DNA of 64,000 nucleotides, taken from contig OZ252053.1 in assembly GCA_965247965.1 (NCBI GenBank), positions 2,728,001 to 2,792,000 of the forward strand, in the 5' to 3' direction. The translations under genes were made by a program, and so were the position numbers. The DNA comes from UBA7328 sp965247965 (GTDB lineage Bacteria; Bacteroidota; Bacteroidia; Chitinophagales; Saprospiraceae). Below are positions 9,561 to 17,895 of the stretch, piece after piece (position 1 is the first letter of the stretch; each line of letters opens with the position of its first letter). The notes below the pieces were generated by a model that saw nothing but the letters and a program-made list of their open reading frames with translations, was not told the DNA's origin and did no database searches.

Positions 9561-10319
9561 ATGAGCTTACAGGATAAAGTTTGCGTCATCACAGGAGGCG
9601 GCAGCGGTATAGGTCGCGGAGCTGCAGTGATAATGGCCCAAAATGGTGCTAAAGTAGTATTGATTGGCCGGACGGCCGCGAAAATCGAGGCGGTAAAGGG
9701 CGAGATCGAAGCTGCTGGTGGCACAGCCAAAGCCATCGTCCTTAATGTGGCAGATCACGCCGCCGTCAATCAGATGTCAAAGGATGTACTGGACACTTTC
9801 GGCCGCATCGACATTCTGGTGAATAATGCGGGCCACAGTTCCAAACATCGGCGTCTACTAACGATTACTCCTGAGGAGGTTCGCGGTGTAATTGACTCCA
9901 ATTTAATTGGAACGATCTACTGCACACAAGCAGTCGTACCCGCAATGCTGGAAGCAAAACAGGGCACGATTATCAATGTCTCCTCCCTGGCGGCCCAGTA
10001 CCCTTCGCCGTTTAGCGGGGTGGCCTATGGACCTGCCAAGGCGGCCGTCATCAACTTCACCGATTTCCTGAACACGGAATTTAGGAATACAGGAATCAGG
10101 GCCAGTGTCGTTATCCCCGGCGAGGTGGCCACTCCCATTATGGACCTTCGCCCCACTCCTCCTTCTGAAGAAGCTCGAGAAACTATGGTAGGCGTCGAGG
10201 AAACGTCTGAGGCAATTTACCTGATTGCCAGTATGCCACAGCGGACGTGTATTCCTGAATTGGTGATCAGGCCTACAATGCTGCGGAATCTTTCTAAGGA
10301 GGTGGAGCCTTCGCCTTAA
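9561..10319 (+). CDS. Short-chain dehydrogenase/reductase
   Basis: 252-residue classical SDR, an NAD(P)-dependent oxidoreductase. Features are the cofactor motif TGGGSGIGRG near the N-terminus, NNAGHSS, the catalytic Ser in INVSSLA, and the Tyr/Lys pair in YGPAKAA. The C-terminal segment (VVIPGEVATPIM) is the usual substrate loop. Codon usage appears more GC-rich than that of its neighbours, hinting at transfer. It starts about 90 bases from the divergent cyclase pseudogene. The substrate is unknown. Confidence 0.9.
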   Translation: MSLQDKVCVITGGGSGIGRGAAVIMAQNGAKVVLIGRTAAKIEAVKGEIEAAGGTAKAIVLNVADHAAVNQMSKDVLDTFGRIDILVNNAGHSSKHRRLLTITPEEVRGVIDSNLIGTIYCTQAVVPAMLEAKQGTIINVSSLAAQYPSPFSGVAYGPAKAAVINFTDFLNTEFRNTGIRASVVIPGEVATPIMDLRPTPPSEEARETMVGVEETSEAIYLIASMPQRTCIPELVIRPTMLRNLSKEVEPSP

Positions 10320-10342
10320 TCCTAAAGATTAGAATCATCAAA

Positions 10343-10490
10343 CTAGTGCGTTAGAAACAAAGTCTTTGAACATCTTAAAAGTTGACGGTTGCTGGTTGTT
10401 CGTTGCTGGTTTGACCTAACAAACAACTATCAACGAACAACGAACAACGGTTTAAATAAACGGTCAAGTATTTAGTTCCTGACGCACTAG
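10343..10490 (+). repeat. CTAG-bounded palindromic element, copy A
   Basis: 148-bp element with CTAGTGCGTTAG at the left end and GACGCACTAG at the right; the inner arms GTTGTTCGTTG and CAACGAACAAC are complementary. It is closely similar over its full length to copy D (33223-33367), including the tail GGTCAAGTATTTAGTTCCTGA. It fills the spacer between the SDR and the kinase/enolase operon and may carry or displace its promoter. The strand assignment is arbitrary. Confidence 0.8.
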
Positions 10491-10625
10491 ACAATAAGGG
10501 TTATATCCTTTGCCATTGGTTCAATGAGGTCTGCATATATACTTATGTACGACGCAATTGAATGTCACCATATATCTTGTTATAAAGTTTACAAAACCGA
10601 AATACAAAGAGAATTTAAACAAAAC

Positions 10626-11645
10626 ATGCTCTTAAAACACCTAAAAACCTATCTCTTAGACAATTCCCTTATCCAGGGAGAACGTACCAGCATCGTACCT
10701 CTTACAGGGGGTGTTTCATCAAAGATTTATCTCGTAAAAGATAACGGTAGAGAATTTGTGGTCAAAAAGGCTCTTTCAAAACTTAATGTGAAAGATGATT
10801 GGTATGCGGATGTGTCTAGAAATAAAACGGAACAGGACTTTATCAATTACGTAAATAAATTACTTCCCGCAGCGGTACCAAAGATCATTTTTTCAGATCA
10901 GCGGGAGGGACTGTTTTTAATGGAATACTTGGGAGCGGATTTCACAACATGGAAAACACAGCTTCTGAATAACGTGGTCAATGTCCATAGTACGCGAGAA
11001 GCTGCCCAATTACTGGGAACCATTCATAGGAGTTCCTGGGGTGATTCAAAAGCAAAAGAGACATTTAATACGACGGGGAATTTTCATCAACTCAGGTTGG
11101 AACCCTACCTTGTGAGTACAGCGAAAAAGTTTCCGGATCTGAAACATTTTTTCCGAAATGAATCAGATCGATTGTCCAAAACCCATCAATGCTTGGTACA
11201 TGGAGATTTTAGCCCGAAAAATATATTAATAGGTAAGCATCGGATGGTATTATTAGATTGTGAGGTAGCCTGGTATGGTGATCCGGCCTTTGATGTCGCT
11301 TTTTTTATGAATCACTTTCTATTGAAATCACTGCATTTCACACCCGACCATACACCTTTCATTCAGAATATCGTGATTTTTAATGATCAATACAGAAGGT
11401 CAGTTGATGAATATTACGAGCTACATCAGCTAGAGCAAAGGATAAGCCATCTCCTGCCAATGCTGCTTTTGGCAAGAGTAGATGGCAAGTCGCCTGTGGA
11501 ATATTTGACCTCTGAACCCAAAAAAAATCTAATTCGCAAATTTGTAAAAGAATGCTTATTAGGAGAAATTAACGATCTCGACAATCTTCTCATAAGCTGG
11601 ACGAAGGCATTGGACAATTTTTTGAAGCAATACTTCGTGAAGTAG
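10626..11645 (+). CDS. Aminoglycoside-phosphotransferase-fold (APH/choline kinase-like) small-molecule kinase
   Basis: About 339 residues from the ATG at 10626 (MLLKHLKTYLL); an in-frame ATG at 10524 would add 34 atypical residues. The kinase landmarks are the N-lobe GGVSSKIYLV, the Lys in EFVVKKAL, the catalytic loop HGDFSPKNILI (His near residue 192) and the metal Asp in LLDCEVAWYGDPAFD (near 211). Such enzymes phosphorylate hydroxyls of small metabolites such as choline, homoserine, methylthioribose or aminoglycosides. The stop is 3 bases before the enolase-like gene, so the two form an operon. This suggests that the kinase supplies a phosphorylated substrate to the enolase-like protein. 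An antibiotic-resistance role is not supported by context. Confidence 0.85.
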   Translation: MLLKHLKTYLLDNSLIQGERTSIVPLTGGVSSKIYLVKDNGREFVVKKALSKLNVKDDWYADVSRNKTEQDFINYVNKLLPAAVPKIIFSDQREGLFLMEYLGADFTTWKTQLLNNVVNVHSTREAAQLLGTIHRSSWGDSKAKETFNTTGNFHQLRLEPYLVSTAKKFPDLKHFFRNESDRLSKTHQCLVHGDFSPKNILIGKHRMVLLDCEVAWYGDPAFDVAFFMNHFLLKSLHFTPDHTPFIQNIVIFNDQYRRSVDEYYELHQLEQRISHLLPMLLLARVDGKSPVEYLTSEPKKNLIRKFVKECLLGEINDLDNLLISWTKALDNFLKQYFVK

Positions 11646-11648
11646 ACA

Positions 11649-12926
11649 ATGAAAATAAGTACAATAGATGCTCTTCAAATATTTGATTCCAGGGGATATC
11701 CCACCGTGGAAGCAAGAATGATACTACAAAACGGGACAATCGGTACTGGTCTTGTTCCGTCCGGATCCTCTACAGGTCAGTTTGAAGCAATTGAATTACG
11801 AGATGGAGATACATCCAGATTCAAGGGAAGATCAGTCTATGGTGTCATTGAAAACATCCGGACAGAAATATCCCATGTGCTGCGGGGCAAGAATGTGATG
11901 GATCAGGAAGCTATTGACCGTGCGATGATTGAATTAGATAATACCTCAGACAAGAGTCGATTAGGAGCCAATGCCTTGCTGGCTGTGTCCCTGGCAGCTG
12001 CAGATGCCGCTTCCCAGGTAAAAAATGTACGACTTTATGAATACTTAGGAAATGGTGCAGGAAATCTATTGCCTTTGCCCGAAATTCAGATCATAGGTGG
12101 AGGAGCTCACGCAGACTGGCGGACGGATGTCCAGGATTTTCTCATTATACCCGTCGGCGCCAAAAGTTATGAGCAAGCTCTTGAAATGGCCTTTAATGTA
12201 TACCACACAGCGAAAGAATCATTGAAAGCAAAAGGAAAAAATAAAGGACTAGCTGATGAAGGCGGATTTTGGCCGCAATTCGGCACCCATGAAGAGGTAT
12301 TTGACTTTCTGATTGATGCCATCCTGCAGGCTGGATATATTCCCGGAGAAGATATATCGCTTTCCCTGGATATATCAGCCAGTGATCTTTACGATGGTCA
12401 TCATTACCACTTGAAACTGGAAGGTAAGCGCTATTCATCGGGTGAATTTGCGCAATTAATGATTAAGTGGTGCTCCAAATATGCAATTCTTTCATTAGAG
12501 GATCCTATGGCGGATACTGATATTGAAGGATGGAAGATCGTGTCAAACGCCTTGGGAAATAAATTGCAACTTATCGGTGACGATCTTTTTACAACCAATA
12601 AATCTCGGATAAGAGAAGGTATAAAGCATCAAATCGCAAACGCAGTACTGATTAAATTGAACCAGATAGGTACGGTGACAGAAACCATGGAGGCTATCGA
12701 AATTACAAAACAAGCTGGTTGGAATCCTGTTATTTCCGCCAGATCGGGCGAGACCGAGGATACATTCATTTCTCATCTTGCAGTAGCGACCAATGCCGGA
12801 CAACTAAAAGTAGGATCATTTGCAAGGAGTGAGCGGATGGCCAAATGGAATGAAGTACTCCGAATCTCGTATCATTTAGGAGAAAGTTCCCGGTTTGTGG
12901 GGTCGGAGATTTTTAGCTTTCGTTAG
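11649..12926 (+). CDS. Divergent enolase paralogue
   Basis: 425 residues, full enolase length. Conserved elements include PSGSSTG, His154 in GGGAHAD, Glu204 in LADEGG, metal ligands in SLDISASD, LSLEDP and GDDLFTTN, base Lys336 in VLIKLNQIGTVTE, RSGETED and Lys387 in GQLKVGS. Two conserved positions differ. The Glu of canonical (I/L)QEFM is Asp163 (VQDFLII), and the His of SHRSGETED is Ala364 (ISARSGETED). Both belong to the residues that handle the departing water in glycolytic enolase. Coupling to an APH-type kinase suggests a specialised phospho-acid substrate rather than 2-phosphoglycerate. No phosphonate-mutase gene is visible nearby. It could still be a weak glycolytic enolase. Confidence 0.85.
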   Translation: MKISTIDALQIFDSRGYPTVEARMILQNGTIGTGLVPSGSSTGQFEAIELRDGDTSRFKGRSVYGVIENIRTEISHVLRGKNVMDQEAIDRAMIELDNTSDKSRLGANALLAVSLAAADAASQVKNVRLYEYLGNGAGNLLPLPEIQIIGGGAHADWRTDVQDFLIIPVGAKSYEQALEMAFNVYHTAKESLKAKGKNKGLADEGGFWPQFGTHEEVFDFLIDAILQAGYIPGEDISLSLDISASDLYDGHHYHLKLEGKRYSSGEFAQLMIKWCSKYAILSLEDPMADTDIEGWKIVSNALGNKLQLIGDDLFTTNKSRIREGIKHQIANAVLIKLNQIGTVTETMEAIEITKQAGWNPVISARSGETEDTFISHLAVATNAGQLKVGSFARSERMAKWNEVLRISYHLGESSRFVGSEIFSFR

Positions 12927-13307
12927 GTTGTATAGCACGGCGCTCTGGTGACTGATCGCCCAACATTTCAATATCAATGGCAATAGCGATTTCAATCTCA
13001 ATATGAGCAGTCAATTCACTAGTGTACCAGGCATTAAGTAATGAACCCCATAGACAAAGTTATTTTTCTTCTGATCAAGGCGGGAAAACCGGAGTTATGC
13101 CTAAGCATAATGAGGATTTTTCCAACGCCGAGCAGAAGGAAAAGAATAAGTTTATGGGGGTCAGGATTTAGTGCTTGGTGCACTAGTAAGGAGGTTTAAA
13201 TTTTGATTTTGATGGTCATTGACATTGAGATTGAGATTTACATCAAAAGAAAGGAATAAGGTTTAGTTTTTATATATTTTAGTTCATCAGGATTTGCTTA
13301 GCAACCA
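12927..13307. other. Intergenic stretch without a gene (381 bp)
   Basis: Holds the palindromic element copy B (13019-13186) flanked by low-complexity TCAAT/ATTGA-rich DNA whose left and right arms are loosely complementary. No open frame resembling a protein was seen on either strand. Confidence 0.7.
13019..13186 (+). repeat. CTAG-bounded palindromic element, copy B
   Basis: 168-bp element: left end CTAGTGTACCAGGC, right end GTGCTTGGTGCACTAG. Arms pair imperfectly over most of their length, for example ACCCCATAGAC with TTTATGGGGGT, and TTCTTCTG with CAGAAGGAA. The interior differs from copies A and D, but the outer 20 bases follow the same pattern, marking a separate subfamily. Confidence 0.75.
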
Positions 13308-15515
13308 TTAATCCGCCAACAGATCCGGCCTAAGCTGAAACTTAAATACTTTGCTGGTGGTGCCTTTACCCCCTTCCATATGAAATGGCGCCCGCGTGCT
13401 TATAGTGGCCCACAATCCGCGACCCTTCCAGCCGCCGTCCGGATCATCGATACGACCATCCATCCATTTAGTATAAAATCCCAAGGGATAGGGTACACGA
13501 AGAACGACCCATTCTCCTTCCTTGAGGACCAACAAGCCTTCTGATTGATTCCCTGTGTTGATTGGTATATTCTCACCCAATCCAAGCGTGTTGAATTGAT
13601 CTACCCAGGTATAATAGCTGGATTCTGCACTACCTGAACCTGATACCCCTTTCAGCTGAGGTAATGGCTCCGGATAGAATGTCCAGCCTTCAGGACAATG
13701 TTGGCCTGTGGCGTCAGGCCCGTTCAGTGTACCACACCTGCGTCGGTCAAAGCTGGCCATATGTCCACTGGCCAGTGCCACCCAAGCGACACCGTCGCGA
13801 TCTATGTCCATACCCCGAGGCGAGAATCCTTCGATCGGATCACCGCCGCTATCTAGGGGCAGCTCATAATACTCGACCAGGGCAGTCGCAGGTGGGCTTG
13901 TACCGGGATCCAGTCGGACGACCCCGCCAGGATATCCCAAGGAAGATCCCCAGACCGAGCCGTCAGCCGCGGGGGCGACCGAATAAAGCCCCTTTGTGAT
14001 CCGTTTGTCTTTCGTTGGATCGATCGGTTCATCAGGCTCCACATATTCGTCTCTCTTGCCATTACCATTCGTATCCAGGATCAATGCGGTCCACCCTTGT
14101 GAGGCCTCTTCGTCTCCCGTCTCAAGAAACATTTTTGTATCTAACCAGCCGATCACGCTACGACCACCGCTCGTCCATAAGGTGTTATTCTCATCTTCGG
14201 CAAACATCAAATGATGGGTACTAAAGCAGGTACTGCAATGGGTATACGATTTAGTTCTGGGATCATAAACAGCAAGATGACGACTAGCTCTGTTAACGGG
14301 GAAAAGCTTGGCTGAAGGATGATTTGAGCCTTCCTTACAAAAAGAGGGATTATCTGGCGGACGCACGGCAGCTGTAATCCAAACCCTACCTTCCTCATCA
14401 AGCATCGGATTATGTACATTGGCCTTACTGTTCCATATCGCCTCATCACCCCAATAAGGTGAAGGCTGCGGCATTCCGGGCCCTGACGCTGGTTGGGTAT
14501 TTGGATCGCGTACGCTTAATGGAACACGACTAATCTTGTGTTGCACCGGGTCAAGCACCGGGAGATAATCAGCGCTGGCCTCCAGGGCACCATAAAGTGC
14601 ACCATTAGCATTGACTGTGGGATCCCGTCTGTCTGTCGAAACCAAATCATGAAGGTATGCTTTAGGGTCCGCCCAGTCCCATTGGGTGATAACCACATTT
14701 CTTTCCAAACCTTGCGGTCGGGGAGGGGCCTCAGGCAATTCTCCCGCAGCGATTCGGTCAGTCCAGTCCGCAAACATTTTGATTGATCCCTCAAAACCGA
14801 TCCTGTGCATTCCGGAGATCATATTCGCTCCAGCTTGTCCGACCTGTATGCGGTGGGCCCAGGCCTCATTAGAGTTATTAAAAGTACCCAGCGATTCCTG
14901 AAACTCCCGGGTTCCTTTGTTGCCAAGTTGATGACATGCCATGCAGGAACCCGATTTAACGCTTCGGATAAAATTAGCCTGGGTTTTCATGTTGGGCGAA
15001 ATGCCATTTCCCTCTACGCCCGTTCCAGGGAATTCGCTCTTTGCCGGCACATCGACAAGCGCAAACCAGTACCCTGCCGGATAGTATTGTGCAGCAGCCT
15101 CCGGAGAAGGCGCCATTACCGCATTGAGGTTCAGATTTACGCCAGGTTTGGTTTTTTTCTTTTCAGAATCGACGAGCCCATAACCCCGCACCCACACCGT
15201 GTAATTGGCGTTGGGCAGATCGGGTATCAAGTAACGGCCCTCGTCGTCGGTTACGACAATCTTGGCGAATCGGGTGGGAAGATCATTCGTTTCTGCAATT
15301 ACCCAAACTCCCGCCTCTGGCCCATCCGCACCAGTGACTATTCCACCAAGGTCATCGGAGCTGATCTTTACGGATGTTGTGTCATGACAAGCAAGTGATC
15401 CTGCGATCACGACCGCAAAGAAGATTAGGTAGCCCACTATATATGTATGGTAAGTGCGTTTCTTGGTATGGTAAAGCGACTGATTAGCTGAGCTAGGGGA
15501 TTCTTTCAATTGCAT
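13308..15515 (-). CDS. Haem-binding lipoprotein with carboxypeptidase-regulatory-like domain and propeller-like C-terminal region
   Basis: 735 residues. A hydrophobic segment at about 27-43 ends in a possible lipobox (GSLAC). A CarboxypepD_reg-like beta-sandwich follows (about 55-135, GRYLIPDLPNANYTVWVRGY), then a single CXXCH c-haem motif, CMACH, at 191-195. Repeated segments with VWITAA, LWTSGGRSVIGWLD and VAWVALASGHM in the second half suggest a Vgb/NHL-type beta-propeller. Location is probably periplasmic or outer-membrane, with electron-transfer or lyase-type chemistry; the substrate is not known. The lectin-like gene lies immediately upstream on the same strand. Base composition seems richer in G+C than the surroundings, suggesting acquisition. 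Function is assigned only at domain level. Confidence 0.75.
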   Translation of the reverse strand: MQLKESPSSANQSLYHTKKRTYHTYIVGYLIFFAVVIAGSLACHDTTSVKISSDDLGGIVTGADGPEAGVWVIAETNDLPTRFAKIVVTDDEGRYLIPDLPNANYTVWVRGYGLVDSEKKKTKPGVNLNLNAVMAPSPEAAAQYYPAGYWFALVDVPAKSEFPGTGVEGNGISPNMKTQANFIRSVKSGSCMACHQLGNKGTREFQESLGTFNNSNEAWAHRIQVGQAGANMISGMHRIGFEGSIKMFADWTDRIAAGELPEAPPRPQGLERNVVITQWDWADPKAYLHDLVSTDRRDPTVNANGALYGALEASADYLPVLDPVQHKISRVPLSVRDPNTQPASGPGMPQPSPYWGDEAIWNSKANVHNPMLDEEGRVWITAAVRPPDNPSFCKEGSNHPSAKLFPVNRASRHLAVYDPRTKSYTHCSTCFSTHHLMFAEDENNTLWTSGGRSVIGWLDTKMFLETGDEEASQGWTALILDTNGNGKRDEYVEPDEPIDPTKDKRITKGLYSVAPAADGSVWGSSLGYPGGVVRLDPGTSPPATALVEYYELPLDSGGDPIEGFSPRGMDIDRDGVAWVALASGHMASFDRRRCGTLNGPDATGQHCPEGWTFYPEPLPQLKGVSGSGSAESSYYTWVDQFNTLGLGENIPINTGNQSEGLLVLKEGEWVVLRVPYPLGFYTKWMDGRIDDPDGGWKGRGLWATISTRAPFHMEGGKGTTSKVFKFQLRPDLLAD

Positions 15516-15604
15516 AGTATAAGTTTAATTTGATGAATTACTTCGTGTGAAAGCTTTAAGACAACTCTAGCAGGTTCTACATAAATATTTTGCTGCCAAC
15601 TGCT

Positions 15605-16267
15605 CTAATCGGTAGCAAAACAATAAAATAGTCCATTGCCTCCAGTGCCTTGCAAGTTAGCCTGGCTGCAACCTCTGGATCCGTGGGCGGAATTCCATGA
15701 GGTGGGATTACTACCTCCACCTTGGCGATCGTGGTGGCCTACCTGTGCACTTCCCTCGCCGTGGCTGGTCCAGTTTAGACACGTATGGTTAGTCTCGAGC
15801 AAAAAAGCGGTGCCGTCGAGATGTGAACCCGTAAGAATGTCATGCATATTTGGCTGATCACCGCGACCGTTGACCATCTCTGCCTTTTCATTGAGAGAGT
15901 TTTCCTTGCTTAGCTTATTATTCTCACTGTGCAAATCATCTACGTTACTGGCTACCATAATTCCTTTGGCATTATACCAGGGTCCGATCCCAATTCTATC
16001 TCGAGCATTAACTGCGACTACATCATCGATAGCGCTAACACTAAGGTAAGCCTGCCAGGTTCGATCTCCTGCCCCAACTGCTTCGGCCAACATTTGGCAA
16101 TGTTGATCTGCTCCCTTCAATCCTCCCAGATCAGCACCGTTGCCAGGGCCGACACTGGTGATAAAGAAGCTCATGTCATTGTCTTCAGTTGAATTTTGGG
16201 CTTGGGCTGTCGATAATGCCGTCATCGAAAGAATAATTGTGGTATAAACGAATAGTTGCTTAATCAT
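15605..16267 (-). CDS. Secreted lectin-like protein
   Basis: 220 residues with a signal peptide (MIKQLFVYTTIILSMTALST, cleavage near AQA). The mature part resembles small secreted proteins annotated as lectin-like (C-type-lectin/endostatin-like fold): SVGPGNGADLGGLKGADQHC, TWQAYLS, HDILTGSHLDG and a Cys-rich end (RGCSQANLQGTGGNGLFYCF). Four Cys residues could form two disulfides. It lies 89 bases upstream of the haem lipoprotein on the same strand and may be co-transcribed with it. Carbohydrate binding is inferred from family naming only. Confidence 0.7.
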   Translation of the reverse strand: MIKQLFVYTTIILSMTALSTAQAQNSTEDNDMSFFITSVGPGNGADLGGLKGADQHCQMLAEAVGAGDRTWQAYLSVSAIDDVVAVNARDRIGIGPWYNAKGIMVASNVDDLHSENNKLSKENSLNEKAEMVNGRGDQPNMHDILTGSHLDGTAFLLETNHTCLNWTSHGEGSAQVGHHDRQGGGSNPTSWNSAHGSRGCSQANLQGTGGNGLFYCFATD

Positions 16268-16291
16268 GTGATTCTATTTTTTTTCAAGTAA

Positions 16292-16640
16292 TGCTTTTCG
16301 GTCACGAATATAGCGATTAACTTTAATATTATGTTTTGTTCATTTGGTGCAAAACCTATTATTGTACGACTCTATTGCAGGGCAGAAGAATTAATTCGGG
16401 ATGATCATGAATGGGAGCAACTGATCCGCCATTTCCCGGATATCCCTGGTTGCAGAAATATTTTCCGATGCAAGACAAAACGCATCCAGACATCCTGTGG
16501 ATTTGGGGTGCTTCATTACGAATTTGTCAGTCAAAGAGAGACCCTGGAGAAATGGACAATGGACAGAGGAGATCAGGGCATATAGGACTACTGGCAAGAA
16601 AAGAATATGTTGAGTATCGATGGCAAACCAACACGTATGC
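16292..16640 (+). pseudogene. Remnant of a pyridoxamine-5'-phosphate-oxidase-like flavoprotein (C-terminal part)
   Basis: The frame around 16331-16585 encodes IMFCSFGAKPIIVRLYCRAE, HFPDIPGCRNIF and IQTSCGFGVLHYEFV, matching the pattern of PNPOx-fold proteins. A stop lies just upstream (16289), so the N-terminal half is missing. A TAG at 16583 interrupts the end, after which YWQEKNMLSIDGKPT continues in frame. It is squeezed between the lectin-like gene and the 3' end of the DUF4249 gene. No start codon context is credible, so the fragment is dead. Confidence 0.7.
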
Positions 16641-16675
16641 ATGAGGCTGAAGTCAGTATTCGGCAAATCAGGCCC

Positions 16676-17728
16676 TCAAAATTCCCAATAAACCGGCCGT
16701 GTCGCTACGGCATTTTGGAAATCCAGACACTCCAAACATCCAAAAGGGATGCTACGAAAACTTCGAGTATTACAATATGGTGCGATAGATCTTTTTAATT
16801 TGCCCCCGTTGATAAATTCTCGTTTGAAACTCACGGAGGCCACAGAAAAGTAACCCACAGCAATATCTGATGGATCTTCGACATTTGTTATATTCCCAAT
16901 CAGAGTGCCTGGTGGCGGGTCAAAAAGTCCACCATTAATATCTATGATCTCTTTGATATTGCTCCAGTAATTGTACTCATCTTCGGAAATCGAAAATTGG
17001 GATATATGAAAACAAAATTGTTCGGCAAATCGATAATTATATTCTGTATCAGCTATAACCTGGTCAAATAATTTTCCGTCCCTTAATCTGGAGCTATCAA
17101 AAATGCGGACATCGTTTAAATCCAACTTAGTGGAAATATAACAGGTCTTGGTAACTAGCGCTCCGGGAGAATTTTCCGAAAGTGCATATTCTCCTTCTAC
17201 CCTCCACCTCAGGTATGGAGGATCTATTGATCCGGAAACATCCGTTTCTAATTTCATGGCAATAATTTGTCTATCGACGAATCTTCCTGCGTTGTTTCTG
17301 AAAGTCTCATTGGTGATCTCATAGCTTATCGAACTAATAAGACTGCTTGCCCGAAGTTTTGCCGGAGTCGATTGATAGTGCCCCCCGTCTGACAATACGA
17401 TATCGATAAAATAATCAATATTGCGCAAGGCAACAAAAGAGGTCAGTTCGTAGACGCCTTCTTCTATTTCAGAATAGGGATAAGATCCTCCATTCACGGC
17501 CTTGAGTTGTACGGTCGCTCCGGGCACTGGAGTGAGAATATTGTCCTGACCAACACCAATCACAGAGCTATTCGATAATTTAACTTGAAAAGATCCTTCC
17601 ACATCACTGACAAAGCCATCTACTACTAATGTCCTCTCCTCGGTGTCTACATTAAGGGCAATTTCATCTATGCATCCGATGAATGGGATCAAGAAGGCTA
17701 TCAGCGCGAATGAGAGTAGTTTATTCAT
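16676..17728 (-). CDS. DUF4249 family lipoprotein
   Basis: The start is the ATG at 17728 (MNKLLSFALIAFLIPFIGC), a lipoprotein signal with Cys near residue 19; the frame stays open further upstream but that part is spacer. The 350-residue product has the DUF4249 pattern: EERTLVVDGFVSD, GATVQLKAVNGG, GVYELTSFVALRNIDYFIDI and a C-terminal FKREFINGG. DUF4249 genes typically follow a TonB-dependent receptor, and here the receptor gene lies upstream on the same strand. A group II intron now separates the two. A role as a surface accessory to the receptor is inferred. Confidence 0.85.
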   Translation of the reverse strand: MNKLLSFALIAFLIPFIGCIDEIALNVDTEERTLVVDGFVSDVEGSFQVKLSNSSVIGVGQDNILTPVPGATVQLKAVNGGSYPYSEIEEGVYELTSFVALRNIDYFIDIVLSDGGHYQSTPAKLRASSLISSISYEITNETFRNNAGRFVDRQIIAMKLETDVSGSIDPPYLRWRVEGEYALSENSPGALVTKTCYISTKLDLNDVRIFDSSRLRDGKLFDQVIADTEYNYRFAEQFCFHISQFSISEDEYNYWSNIKEIIDINGGLFDPPPGTLIGNITNVEDPSDIAVGYFSVASVSFKREFINGGKLKRSIAPYCNTRSFRSIPFGCLECLDFQNAVATRPVYWEF

Positions 17729-17895
17729 TCCAAAGTAAATGACAAATATTGATTTTGGCCAACGCTCACCCCTTACTTCCCTGAAGGGAGGCCTCCCGCG
17801 AGTTAAATTGAGCGCTGAATTCCCATTGGAGTAAGGGCGGGACAAAGCCAATTTAAAAAATGTCATGAAGGGTCTTTTCATATTTTCAATAATCT

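Noticed and set aside
14805..15398. Long plus-strand frame (197 codons) opposite the haem lipoprotein.
   Set aside because: It lies wholly antisense to a well-supported gene, has Arg/Ser/Cys-rich composition typical of a shadow frame, and no motif.
6101..16585. Three in-frame TAG codons (6101, 8582, 16583) suggested amber reassignment.
   Set aside because: Several intact genes here end naturally in TAG (kinase at 11643, enolase at 12924, creatininase, deoD, tctA), and decayed genes also carry TAA, TGA and frameshifts. Ordinary gene decay is simpler.
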